Translations under genes and position numbers: made by a program | Part shown: positions 38,952 through 46,029 of the stretch, one piece after another | Layout of the letters: every line of letters begins with the position of its first letter | How positions within the stretch are numbered: the stretch's first letter is position 1 | Assembly (NCBI RefSeq): GCF_024362325.1 | Contig: NZ_CP101497.1 | Location: 1,426,001 to 1,490,000, forward strand | Direction of reading: 5' to 3' | From: Microcella humidisoli | Lineage (GTDB): Bacteria; Actinomycetota; Actinomycetes; Actinomycetales; Microbacteriaceae | DNA length: 64,000 nt | Notes under the pieces: model-generated | What the model saw: only the letters and a program-made list of their open reading frames with translations | What the model was told of the DNA's origin: nothing | Databases searched by the model: none

Positions 38952-38996
38952 CCGAGACCGGCGTTCTGACCGAGACCCGCGTTCTGACCGCGCTCA
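38943..38996. repeat. Three 18-bp tandem repeats across the chrA stop codon
   Basis: GCGTTCTGACCGAGACCG (38943-38960), GCGTTCTGACCGAGACCC (38961-38978) and GCGTTCTGACCGCGCTCA (38979-38996). The first copy contains the chrA TGA. As the period is a multiple of three, all three copies place a TGA in the chrA frame. The third copy ends exactly at the amylase stop codon on the other strand. Confidence 0.9.
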
Positions 38997-40448
38997 GCGC
39001 TCGACGGCGCCCACGTGCAGGGCGACGACGCCGAAGCCGGGAACCTCGGCCGTGAAGCGGCCGGCGCCGTCGACCTCGATGACGGCTCCCGATACGGCCT
39101 CGGTGTAGCGGCCCGGCGCGAGCGAGGTCTCGAAGGTCGCGGTCGCGCTCGTCGCTGCGGCGTTGAACGCGGCGAAGCCGAAAGCGCCGCGCCCGAAGCC
39201 CGTCACGTGCTCGAGCGCGGCATCGTCGGCCTGCACGAACTCGACGCTGTCGGTGAGCGGTGCGTCGCCGACCGCCTGGCGGAAGGCGAGCATGCCGCGC
39301 ACGACATCCCACCGCTGCGGGCAGACCCATGTGCCGGGCTCGTATCGCGGCTGCGGCGACGGCGCGGCATCGGCGCACGAGGCCGGCAGCACCCGGCCAT
39401 CGGTGTCGAGCGGCGGCCCCGCATCCCGACCGGCGAAGGCGTAGCCACTCGTGAGCTGGGGCGTGCCGTACGGGTGGGCGAGCAGGAACGCGAGGGCGAG
39501 CGCGTACTGCTCGCCGTCGGCGTACGACAGGGTTTCGCCGTTGCGCTCGGTGTCGTGATTGTCGACGAAGCTGATCGCCTGCTCGCTCGGCACCGAACCG
39601 CCCTCGGGGCCGAAGACGACGTCGGGGTTCAGTCGGCCGCTCTCGACCATGCTCGTGAGCGTGCGGGCGTACGTGAACTCCCAGACCGAGCCGGTGGCGA
39701 GGTACTGCTCGGGCTGCACGGGTTCGGAGAGGCCGCGGATGACCTCCTGGTACACGCGCGTGCCCGCGGGCAGACCGTCGACGATCGCGGCGATGTGGTC
39801 GGGCGCCATGTGCTTGGCCGCGTCGATGCGGAACCCCGCGACGCCGAGCGACAGCAGGTCGTCGAGGTAGGCGCGCAGGCGCTGCTGCACGCTCGGCTCG
39901 CCCGTGCGCAGGTCGGCGAGGTTGACGAGCTCGCAGGTCTGCACCTCGGCGGCGTCGCGGTAGTCGATGATGTCGCCCGTCGGCGACTCGGTGCACCGGT
40001 GGAAGTCGTCAGGGCCCCAGATGTCGGGGTAGGAGTAGTGCTCGTACGCGCTGCCGGCCCAGCCCGTGCCGGGCGTGCCGAGGCCCGTCATGTGGTTGAT
40101 CACGGCATCGGCGACGATGTCGACGTCGTGCTCGGCGCACGTCGCGACCATGGCGGCGAACTCATCGCGCGTGCCGAGCCGCGACTCGATGCGGTAGCTC
40201 ACGGGCTGGTAGTGCCCCCACCACTCGTCGCGCACGACGTGCTCTTGCGGCGGGCTCGTGAGCACCCAGTCGATGCCGATCTCGGCGAGTGCGGGGCACT
40301 CCTCGGCGATCGCATCCCAGCCCCATTGGAACAGCAGGATGCCCGCATCGCGTCGCTCGGCGGGCTCGGGCGGCGCGGCGGCGGGAGTGCAGCCGGCCGT
40401 CAACAGCAGGGCTGCCGCCGCCGTCGCGGCGAGCAGTGAGCGCAGCAT
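38994..40448 (-). CDS. Alpha-amylase family (GH13) lipoprotein
   Basis: A 484-residue secreted lipoprotein. The signal MLRSLLAATAAAALLLTAGC ends in a lipobox with Cys20. GH13 regions: DIVADAVINHMTG (I), GVAGFRIDAAKHM (II, nucleophile Asp), YQEVIRGL (III, Glu acid/base) and FVDNHDTERN (IV, Asp), followed by a short C-terminal beta domain. Typical of small extracellular alpha-amylases hydrolysing alpha-1,4-glucans. GAGGGGG lies before the ATG at 40446-40448, which also starts the signal peptide. A 16-bp LacI-family-type operator overlaps the promoter, implying sugar-responsive control. It converges on chrA with an intergenic space of only 42 bp. Confidence 0.92.
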   Translation of the reverse strand: MLRSLLAATAAAALLLTAGCTPAAAPPEPAERRDAGILLFQWGWDAIAEECPALAEIGIDWVLTSPPQEHVVRDEWWGHYQPVSYRIESRLGTRDEFAAMVATCAEHDVDIVADAVINHMTGLGTPGTGWAGSAYEHYSYPDIWGPDDFHRCTESPTGDIIDYRDAAEVQTCELVNLADLRTGEPSVQQRLRAYLDDLLSLGVAGFRIDAAKHMAPDHIAAIVDGLPAGTRVYQEVIRGLSEPVQPEQYLATGSVWEFTYARTLTSMVESGRLNPDVVFGPEGGSVPSEQAISFVDNHDTERNGETLSYADGEQYALALAFLLAHPYGTPQLTSGYAFAGRDAGPPLDTDGRVLPASCADAAPSPQPRYEPGTWVCPQRWDVVRGMLAFRQAVGDAPLTDSVEFVQADDAALEHVTGFGRGAFGFAAFNAAATSATATFETSLAPGRYTEAVSGAVIEVDGAGRFTAEVPGFGVVALHVGAVER

Positions 40449-40477
40449 GCCGGACCCCCTCGTCGGACGCTCGCCGA

Positions 40478-40501
40478 GTGCAAGCGCTTGCACCGACTGT
40501 A
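40478..40501 (-). promoter_or_regulatory. Amylase promoter with LacI-family-type operator
   Basis: Minus-10 TACAGT on the minus strand (40501-40496) is followed by the perfect 16-bp palindrome GTGCAAGCGCTTGCAC (40478-40493), which covers the expected start of transcription. The centre AAGCGCTT is the type bound by LacI/GalR-family sugar repressors such as MalR. Confidence 0.7.
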
Positions 40502-40545
40502 GCGCACGGCGCCGCGACCTCCTCGGCCCCGCCTCCTGGCCGGGC

Positions 40546-40980
40546 CTAGGGGCGGCGCAGCCCCGCCGTGTTCTCGGCGATCGCCACGAGCGCCACGTTG
40601 ACCTCGACGATCATGCGCGCGAGCACGACCGCGACGAGCGTCGCGATCGGCACGAGCACGAGCGCACCGAGCACCGTGAGCACGCCCGAGACGGGCTGCC
40701 CGCCCGTCATGAGCCCCACGCCCGTCACGACGATGCTGAAGAAGGCGATGAGTCCCGAGAGCACGATGCTGACGAGCAGGATGGCGTAGATGAAGCCCGC
40801 GATGCGCCGCGTGATGAACGTCGTGAACCGGAAGTCGACGAGGGCCCGGAAGAAGCCCGGCACGGCGCTCACGTCGATCGACAGGGTCTGCTCGGCGGGG
40901 GCCGTCTCGGCCGGGGTCTCGACCGGCTCGGCGGCCTTCGGGGTGCGGCGGCGCGGTGCGGGGGTGGACGAGTCGGTCAC
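40546..40980 (-). CDS. DUF4282 domain membrane protein
   Basis: A 144-residue protein with a Pro/Thr-rich cytoplasmic N-terminus of about 45 residues and two transmembrane helices. FFRALVDFRFTTFITRRIAGFIYAI followed by a second helix and VPIATLVAVVLARMIVEVNVAL is the DUF4282 pattern; function unknown. The GTG at 40978-40980 has GGAGG 5 nt upstream, which decides the start. Monocistronic, upstream of the divergently placed amylase only by convergence with no shared promoter. Confidence 0.8.
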   Translation of the reverse strand: MTDSSTPAPRRRTPKAAEPVETPAETAPAEQTLSIDVSAVPGFFRALVDFRFTTFITRRIAGFIYAILLVSIVLSGLIAFFSIVVTGVGLMTGGQPVSGVLTVLGALVLVPIATLVAVVLARMIVEVNVALVAIAENTAGLRRP

Positions 40981-41053
40981 GAAGGCCTCCGAGGGGTGGG
41001 GATGCGCGGCACGCGCCGCTGCACGGCACAGTATCGCCGCGGAGCGTTCGGCG

Positions 41054-41407
41054 CTACGACGGGGCCCAGCGCGCCGTCGACAGGTCGAGCCGGTAGGCGT
41101 GCGCGGGCTCATCGGCGCCAGCCGCGCGCAGCGGCGTGCCCTCGGCGCAGTAGTGCGCGAGCGCCTCGGCCTCATGCCCCGCGGGTGGGCGGCCATCCGC
41201 CCGCACGACGCGCCACCACGGCACGCTCGAGCCCTCCGTCGCCATCACCCGGCCGACCGCGCGAGCGCCGCGTGAGCCGAGCTCGGCGGCCACGTCGCCG
41301 TAGGTCATGACGCGGCCGGGCGGGATGCCGTCGACCACGAGCAGCACGGCACCGCCGAAGTCGAGGGGCACCTCGCTCGCGGCGGGCATCCCGTGATCGA
41401 TCGCCAC
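41054..41407 (-). CDS. Alkyltransferase-like (ATL) DNA repair protein
   Basis: A 117-residue MGMT-fold protein. GGAVLLVVDGIPPGRVMTYGDVAAELG and RAVGRVMATEGS give the DNA-binding part of O6-alkylguanine-DNA alkyltransferases, with the Arg finger in the second. The active-site PCHR is replaced by PWWR (residues 63-66), so it cannot accept alkyl groups; ATL proteins instead bind alkylated guanine and flag it for nucleotide excision repair. The start may be the GTG at 41407 or an ATG six codons in. It lies 7 nt after the GNAT gene, in one transcript. Confidence 0.8.
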   Translation of the reverse strand: MAIDHGMPAASEVPLDFGGAVLLVVDGIPPGRVMTYGDVAAELGSRGARAVGRVMATEGSSVPWWRVVRADGRPPAGHEAEALAHYCAEGTPLRAAGADEPAHAYRLDLSTARWAPS

Positions 41408-41414
41408 CGAGTGG

Positions 41415-41867
41415 TCAGATGGTGAGCGAGCCGATCTTCTCGCCGTACTCGGTCTCGCCCGTCTCGACGAAGCCGATGCGACGGAAGAACTCGCCCGGGC
41501 CGTCGTCGCCGGTCTCCCAGATGACCGTGACGGTGTGGAATCCGCGCTGGCGCGCCTCTTCGGCGAGCTCATGCACCGCGAACTTGCCGATGCCGCGCCC
41601 CTGCGCCGTCGCGTCGACGTTGATGCGCCAGATGCAGCTGCGGAACTCGGGTTTCGGGTTCTCGGCGTCGAAGTTGCCGCGGATGAAGCCGACGACGTCG
41701 TCGCCGTCGAGCACCACGCGCGCCCAGGTGGTCGTCGGGTTCACGTAGGCGTCGGCCGCCGAATACGAGACGGGCGTGACGAACTGCTCCTGCCCCGGTC
41801 TGAGCGTCAGGCCGTTCGCCGCCACGATCGTCTTGGCCGACAGTTCTTCCAGTCTCAAGCTCCCCAT
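41415..41867 (-). CDS. GNAT family N-acetyltransferase
   Basis: A 150-residue acetyltransferase fold. The acetyl-CoA-binding motif A is INVDATAQGRGIGKFAVHELAEEARQRG, with Q/R-x-x-G-x-G/A, preceded by WARVVLDGDDVVGFIRG and followed by FFRRIGFVETGE. The N-terminal LEELSAKTIVAANGLTLRPGQEQFV resembles polyamine-type GNATs such as BltD/spermidine acetyltransferases, but the substrate is uncertain. TACCCT on the minus strand lies 7 nt before the ATG at 41867, predicting a leaderless transcript that also covers the ATL gene. Divergent from icd. Confidence 0.85.
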   Translation of the reverse strand: MGSLRLEELSAKTIVAANGLTLRPGQEQFVTPVSYSAADAYVNPTTTWARVVLDGDDVVGFIRGNFDAENPKPEFRSCIWRINVDATAQGRGIGKFAVHELAEEARQRGFHTVTVIWETGDDGPGEFFRRIGFVETGETEYGEKIGSLTI

Positions 41868-41874
41868 GCACCCC

Positions 41875-41880
41875 AGGGTA
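41875..41880 (-). promoter_or_regulatory. Minus-10 box TACCCT of the GNAT-ATL operon
   Basis: TACCCT on the minus strand ends 7 nt before the ATG at 41867. No ribosome-binding site precedes the gene. Confidence 0.45.
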
Positions 41881-41914
41881 GACGGTGCCTCTGATCGGCG
41901 GGGGCGCTGATGTA

Positions 41915-41951
41915 TCTCGATATCGAGACAACCCGGGGGAGCCGGTAGGCT
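41915..41951 (+). promoter_or_regulatory. icd promoter with TCTCGATATCGAGA operator
   Basis: The palindrome TCTCGATATCGAGA (41915-41928) lies 17 bp upstream of the minus-10 TAGGCT (41946-41951), so it covers the minus-35 position. The same 14 bp occur before sucC. The leader to the GTG at 41989 is about 30 nt. Confidence 0.7.
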
Positions 41952-41988
41952 GGCGGGCGGCACATCACCAACGGAAAGGCACCCCCTC

Positions 41989-43203
41989 GTGGAGAAGATC
42001 AAGGTCGAAGGAACGGTCGTCGAGCTCGACGGCGACGAGATGACCCGCATCATCTGGCAGTTCATCAAGGACCGCCTGATCCACCCCTACCTCGACCTCA
42101 CGCTCGAGTACTACGACCTCGGCATCGAGCACCGGGATGCGACCGACGACCAGGTGACGATCGACGCCGCGCACGCCATCATCAAGCACGGTGTGGGCGT
42201 CAAGTGCGCCACGATCACGCCCGACGAGGCCCGCGTCGAAGAGTTCGGCCTCAAGAAGATGTGGAAGAGCCCCAACGGCACCATCCGCAACATCATCGGC
42301 GGGGTCATCTTCCGCGAGCCGATCGTGATCTCGAACATCCCGCGCCTCGTGCCCGGCTGGAACAAGCCGATCATCATCGGCCGCCACGCCTTCGGCGACC
42401 AGTACCGCGCCACCGACTTCCGCTTCGAGGGCAAGGGCACGCTCACCGTGGAGTTCACGCCCGAAGACGGCTCCGAGCCCCTGAAGTTCGAGGTCTACCA
42501 GTCGCCCGGCAGCGGTGTGGCCCAGGTGCAGTACAACCTCGACGAGTCGATCCGCGACTTCGCGCGCGCCTCGCTGAACTACGGCCTCGCCCGCAACTAC
42601 CCCGTGTACCTCTCGACCAAGAACACGATCCTCAAGGCCTACGACGGCCGTTTCAAGGATCTGTTCGAGGAGGTCTTCGAGACCGAGTTCAAGGCGCAGT
42701 TCGAGGCCGCCGGCATCACCTACGAGCACCGCCTCATCGACGACATGGTCGCCTCGGCCATGAAGTGGGAGGGCGGCTACGTCTGGGCCTGCAAGAACTA
42801 CGACGGCGACGTGCAGAGCGACACCGTGGCGCAGGGCTTCGGCTCGCTCGGTCTCATGACCAGCGTGCTGACGAGCCCCGACGGCAAGGTCGTCGAGGCC
42901 GAGGCCGCCCACGGCACGGTCACGCGCCACTACCGCATGCACCAGCAGGGCAAGCCGACGTCGACGAACCCGATCGCCTCGATCTTCGCGTGGACCCGCG
43001 GCCTCATGCACCGCGGCAAGCTCGACGGCAACCAGGCGCTCATCACCTTCGCCGAGACCCTCGAGGATGTCGTGATCACGACGGTCGAGAGCGGCAAGAT
43101 GACGAAGGACCTCGCGATTCTCATCAGCTCCGAGCAGCCGTACCTGACGACCGAGGACTTCCTCGCGGCGCTCGACGAGAACCTGAAGACGCGCCTGGGC
43201 TGA
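41989..43203 (+). CDS. icd: NADP-dependent isocitrate dehydrogenase (eukaryotic-type)
   Basis: A 404-residue homodimeric enzyme oxidising isocitrate to 2-oxoglutarate and CO2 with NADP+. The N-terminal [34 protein letters not shown] (substrate-binding Ser and Arg), [17 protein letters not shown], and the metal-binding [29 protein letters not shown] are those of subfamily II IDH shared with eukaryotes. [12 protein letters not shown] is the NADP-binding loop. The GTG at 41989 starts the family N-terminus. The operator it shares with sucC suggests common regulation of TCA-cycle genes. Confidence 0.96.
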   Translation: MEKIKVEGTVVELDGDEMTRIIWQFIKDRLIHPYLDLTLEYYDLGIEHRDATDDQVTIDAAHAIIKHGVGVKCATITPDEARVEEFGLKKMWKSPNGTIRNIIGGVIFREPIVISNIPRLVPGWNKPIIIGRHAFGDQYRATDFRFEGKGTLTVEFTPEDGSEPLKFEVYQSPGSGVAQVQYNLDESIRDFARASLNYGLARNYPVYLSTKNTILKAYDGRFKDLFEEVFETEFKAQFEAAGITYEHRLIDDMVASAMKWEGGYVWACKNYDGDVQSDTVAQGFGSLGLMTSVLTSPDGKVVEAEAAHGTVTRHYRMHQQGKPTSTNPIASIFAWTRGLMHRGKLDGNQALITFAETLEDVVITTVESGKMTKDLAILISSEQPYLTTEDFLAALDENLKTRLG

Positions 43204-43213
43204 GCCGGCTCAC

Positions 43214-43249
43214 ACGACGGGCCCCGCACCGTGGTGCGGGGCCCGTCGT
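43214..43249. terminator. 17-bp perfect hairpin between icd and the convergent lipoprotein gene
   Basis: ACGACGGGCCCCGCACC-GT-GGTGCGGGGCCCGTCGT, 10 nt after the icd stop and 15 nt after that of the minus-strand gene. Symmetric, so probably bidirectional. Confidence 0.8.
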
Positions 43250-43264
43250 CGTTGCCGCAGGGGC

Positions 43265-43729
43265 TCAGCCGCCGCAGAGGGTGTCGATGGCGCCGAAGTC
43301 GGCGACGATGCTGCTGAGCGAGTCTTGGAATGCGTCGATGTCAGCGTTCTCGGGGTCATCGATGATCGCCTGGAGCGACGTGGAGACGCCGTCGAGCGAG
43401 GCGATCGCGGTGTCCAGCGTGGACTGCACTTCGGCGTTGTCGAGTGATGACGAGACGGCCTTCAGTTCGGTTGCCGCTTCGGTGAACCCGTCGACGACGG
43501 ACTGCGGGTCGGAGGTCGCGTTCTCTTCGAGCGCCTGCAGCTGTGTGCCGAGGTCGACGATCGGGTTGAGGATCTCGTTGCAGGCCTCTGTCACGCTCTG
43601 CTCCGCGGGAGCAGGGGCGGGTTCGACGGCGGAATCGTCGAGCGATGCGGGGCTCGAGCACCCGGCGATGAGTGCGATCGTCAGGGCCGCGGTCGCCGTG
43701 AGCAGCGAAGCGCGAGGGTGGTGCTGCAT
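43265..43729 (-). CDS. Small secreted lipoprotein, function unknown
   Basis: A 154-residue lipoprotein: signal RASLLTATAALTIALIAGC with lipobox Cys, then a largely alpha-helical, acidic body rich in Ala, Ser, Asp and Leu (DLGTQLQALEENATSDPQSV, EVQSTLDTAIASLDGVSTSL) likely to form an elongated helical bundle. Two Cys near the start (EACNEIL) and the very end (DTLCGG) could form a disulphide joining the ends. No family recognised. GGGGGA lies upstream of the ATG at 43727-43729. Divergent from the Cys-rich small gene. Confidence 0.8.
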   Translation of the reverse strand: MQHHPRASLLTATAALTIALIAGCSSPASLDDSAVEPAPAPAEQSVTEACNEILNPIVDLGTQLQALEENATSDPQSVVDGFTEAATELKAVSSSLDNAEVQSTLDTAIASLDGVSTSLQAIIDDPENADIDAFQDSLSSIVADFGAIDTLCGG

Positions 43730-43827
43730 GATTCCCCCAGGGGTCAATGTGAACAGTCTGCCCAGCCTAAGCCAGAGTGAGGGCTTCTCGACTCGTCGGG
43801 AGGGCGGTGGGATCGAGCACGGCACGG

Positions 43828-43856
43828 TTGCGAGAATATACCCCGGGGGGTATTCT
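43828..43856 (+). promoter_or_regulatory. Promoter with CsoR/RcnR-family-type operator
   Basis: Minus-35 TTGCGA (43828-43833), 17-bp spacer, minus-10 TATTCT (43851-43856). The perfect 16-bp palindrome ATACCCCGGGGGGTAT (43838-43853) fills the spacer and enters the minus-10. A/T-flanked C-run/G-run dyads of this kind are bound by the DUF156 regulators (CsoR, CstR and relatives). No such regulator is encoded in the window. Confidence 0.7.
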
Positions 43857-43901
43857 GACGATGCGTGTTCAGCGCCCCTCGTCCTCCGAAAGGAAATCCC
43901 C

Positions 43902-44018
43902 ATGTGCTCACCCGCCCGTTGCTCGGTCTGCGGCAAGGTCACCTGGTCGGGCTGCGGCCAGCACATCGAGCAAGCGCTCGACGGAGTGCCTGCCGCGCAG
44001 CGCTGCACCTGCGGCTAG
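43902..44018 (+). CDS. 38-residue Cys-rich small protein
   Basis: Encodes 38 residues with six Cys: CSPARCSVCGKVTWSGCG, then GQHIEQALDGVPAAQRCTCG. The CxxCG and CTCG pairs plus the His suggest a zinc or other metal site. AAGGAAA lies 7 nt before the ATG at 43902. I recall similar tiny uncharacterised proteins (CGKTTWxGCGxH pattern) in other actinobacteria, but their function is not known to me. It is the first gene behind the CsoR-family-type operator and is followed 115 nt later by a P1B ATPase, so a role in metal or thiol stress is a reasonable guess. Confidence 0.75.
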   Translation: MCSPARCSVCGKVTWSGCGQHIEQALDGVPAAQRCTCG

Positions 44019-44133
44019 ACCCGACCCGACCCGGGCGCCTCACGGCGGCCGCTCGAGGTGCGGATCGCGTTCCATCGCGGAGAAGAGCCCTCTGGCCCTG
44101 GTGGCGCCGGTGGAATCGCGCTAGACCGGAGTC

Positions 44134-46029
44134 GTGACCCGACTCTTCGCGCTCGTGCGCCGCTTCCCCCTCGTCGCCGTGACCGTCGCGATCGGGCTCG
44201 TCGCGGGCGTGCTCGTCGCCTCGGGACTCGAGCCGGCCGCGCGCTGGCTCATCTCGCTCTACGCGCTCGCGATCGCGGGCGTCGAGGCGGTGCGCATGAT
44301 CCGCGGGCTGCTGTCGAAGCAGTTCGGCCTCGACATCCTCGCCGTCACGGCGATCGTCAGCACGATCGTCGTGGGGGAGTACTGGGCGAGCCTCGTCATC
44401 GTGCTCATGCTCACGGGCGGAGAGGCCCTCGAGGTCGCGGCCGCGGGCCGCGCCCAGCGCGAGCTGCGCGCGCTTCTCGACCGGGTGCCTCAGCTCGCCC
44501 ACCGCATCGAGGCGGATGGTTCGATCGTCGATGTGGCCGCCGACCAGGTGCGCACGGGCGATCGTCTGCTCGTGCGGCCCGCCGAGATCGTGCCGGTCGA
44601 CGCCGAGCTCGCGAGCCCGCTCGGCGGCTTCGACGAGTCGTCGCTCACGGGCGAGAGCCTGCCGGTCGACAAGACCGCCGGAGACGCGGTGATGAGCGGC
44701 TCGGTCAACGGGCCGGTCGCCGTGGAGGTCGTGGCGACGGCCCTGGCCGCCGACTCGCAGTACCAGCGCATCGTCGAGCTGGTGCGCGACGCCGCGAGCA
44801 GCAAGGCCCCTCTCGTGCGGCTGGCCGACCGCTACGCCCTGCCGTTCACAGCCGTGTCGCTCGGCATCGCGGGTGTCGCCTGGGCCCTCAGCGGCGACCC
44901 GGTGCGCTTCGCCGAAGTGCTCGTCGTCGCCACCCCGTGCCCTCTGCTGATCGCCGCACCCGTGGCCTTCATGGGCGGCATGAGCAGTGCAGCCAAGCGC
45001 GGCATCGTCATGAAGAATGCCGGCTCGCTCGAGAAGCTCGCGCGGGCCCGCACCGTCGCCTTCGACAAGACGGGCACCCTCACCCTGGGTCGGCCGGTCG
45101 TCGTCGGAGCGCACGCCGAGCCGGGCTTCGAGCACGACGAGCTCGTGCAGCTCGTGGCCTCGGCCGAGCGCTACTCCTCGCACGTGCTCGCCGACTCGCT
45201 GCAGCAGGCGGCGGTCGACCGCGAGCTCGCGCTGCTCGACTCGACGGACGCGCGCGAGGTCCCCGCTCACGGCGTGATCGCCATGATCGGCGGTCGCGAG
45301 GTGGTCGTCGGCAAACCCGCGTTCGTCGGCGACCATGCGCCCGATGTGGTGCGGCGCACCGGTGAGAGCGGCGAGGCCGTGATCTACGCCGCGATCGACG
45401 GGCGGTTCGCGGGCGTCGTGGTGCTGCGGGATGCGGTGCGCGACGATGCCGCGGCCACTCTCGATGCCCTGCGCACCCTCGGGGTCACGCGCACGCTCAT
45501 GGTGACGGGCGACATCGCCGCGACCGCGGAACCGATCGCGGCGGGCCTCGGCATCAGCGAAGTGCACGCCGAGTGCCTCCCCGACGACAAGGTGCGCATC
45601 ATCCGCGAGGCGCAGCCGCGCCCGGTCGTCATGGTCGGCGATGGTGTCAACGACGCGCCCGTGCTCGCCGTGAGCGACGTCGGCATCGCCATGGGGGCGA
45701 GGGGCTCGACGGCCGCCAGCGAGTCGGCCGACGTCGTGATCCTGCTCGACGACATCTCGCGCGTCGCGCGTGCCGTCGCGATCGGGCAGCGCACCGTGCG
45801 CATCGCCCTGCAGAGCATCTGGCTCGGCATCGCGATCTCGATCGGGCTCATGCTCGTCGCGGCCGTCGGCCTGCTGCCGGCGATCGCGGGAGCCGCCCTG
45901 CAGGAAGTCGTCGACCTCGTGGCCATCCTCGGAGCCCTGCGTGCGGTGCGCGCCGGCGCGGCGCCCGTGCCGGGGCTCGATGTCATGCCGTCACGCCGCG
46001 GCGTGCCCGTGCTGCCGTCGGGTCAGTAG
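44134..46029 (+). CDS. P1B-type metal-transporting ATPase with TPCP motif
   Basis: A 631-residue heavy-metal-type P-ATPase with no N-terminal metal-binding domain. The transmembrane metal site reads VVATPCPLLIAAP (residues 264-276): TPCP rather than the CPC of copper or zinc pumps, as in the P1B-5 group (Nia-type, Ni/Fe). Other motifs: LTGESLPVDK actuator loop, DKTGTLT (Asp311), MVTGD, GDGVNDAPVL, and the last-helix AALQEVVDLVAILGALR. The nucleotide-domain HP motif is SSHVL, with Val replacing Pro. GTG start; TAGACC 6 nt upstream may be a second, leaderless promoter. No hemerythrin-like tail is present. The 3' end overlaps the convergent RnfD-FNR gene by 7 nt. Confidence 0.88.
   Translation: MTRLFALVRRFPLVAVTVAIGLVAGVLVASGLEPAARWLISLYALAIAGVEAVRMIRGLLSKQFGLDILAVTAIVSTIVVGEYWASLVIVLMLTGGEALEVAAAGRAQRELRALLDRVPQLAHRIEADGSIVDVAADQVRTGDRLLVRPAEIVPVDAELASPLGGFDESSLTGESLPVDKTAGDAVMSGSVNGPVAVEVVATALAADSQYQRIVELVRDAASSKAPLVRLADRYALPFTAVSLGIAGVAWALSGDPVRFAEVLVVATPCPLLIAAPVAFMGGMSSAAKRGIVMKNAGSLEKLARARTVAFDKTGTLTLGRPVVVGAHAEPGFEHDELVQLVASAERYSSHVLADSLQQAAVDRELALLDSTDAREVPAHGVIAMIGGREVVVGKPAFVGDHAPDVVRRTGESGEAVIYAAIDGRFAGVVVLRDAVRDDAAATLDALRTLGVTRTLMVTGDIAATAEPIAAGLGISEVHAECLPDDKVRIIREAQPRPVVMVGDGVNDAPVLAVSDVGIAMGARGSTAASESADVVILLDDISRVARAVAIGQRTVRIALQSIWLGIAISIGLMLVAAVGLLPAIAGAALQEVVDLVAILGALRAVRAGAAPVPGLDVMPSRRGVPVLPSGQ

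Noticed and set aside
38943..38996. CRISPR-like array
   Set aside because: The units are directly abutting 18-mers without spacers, and no cas genes exist in the window.
44134..46029. Copper-exporting CopA
   Set aside because: The ion-site motif is TPCP, not CPC, and there is no heavy-metal-associated domain, so copper cannot be assumed from the CsoR-like operator.
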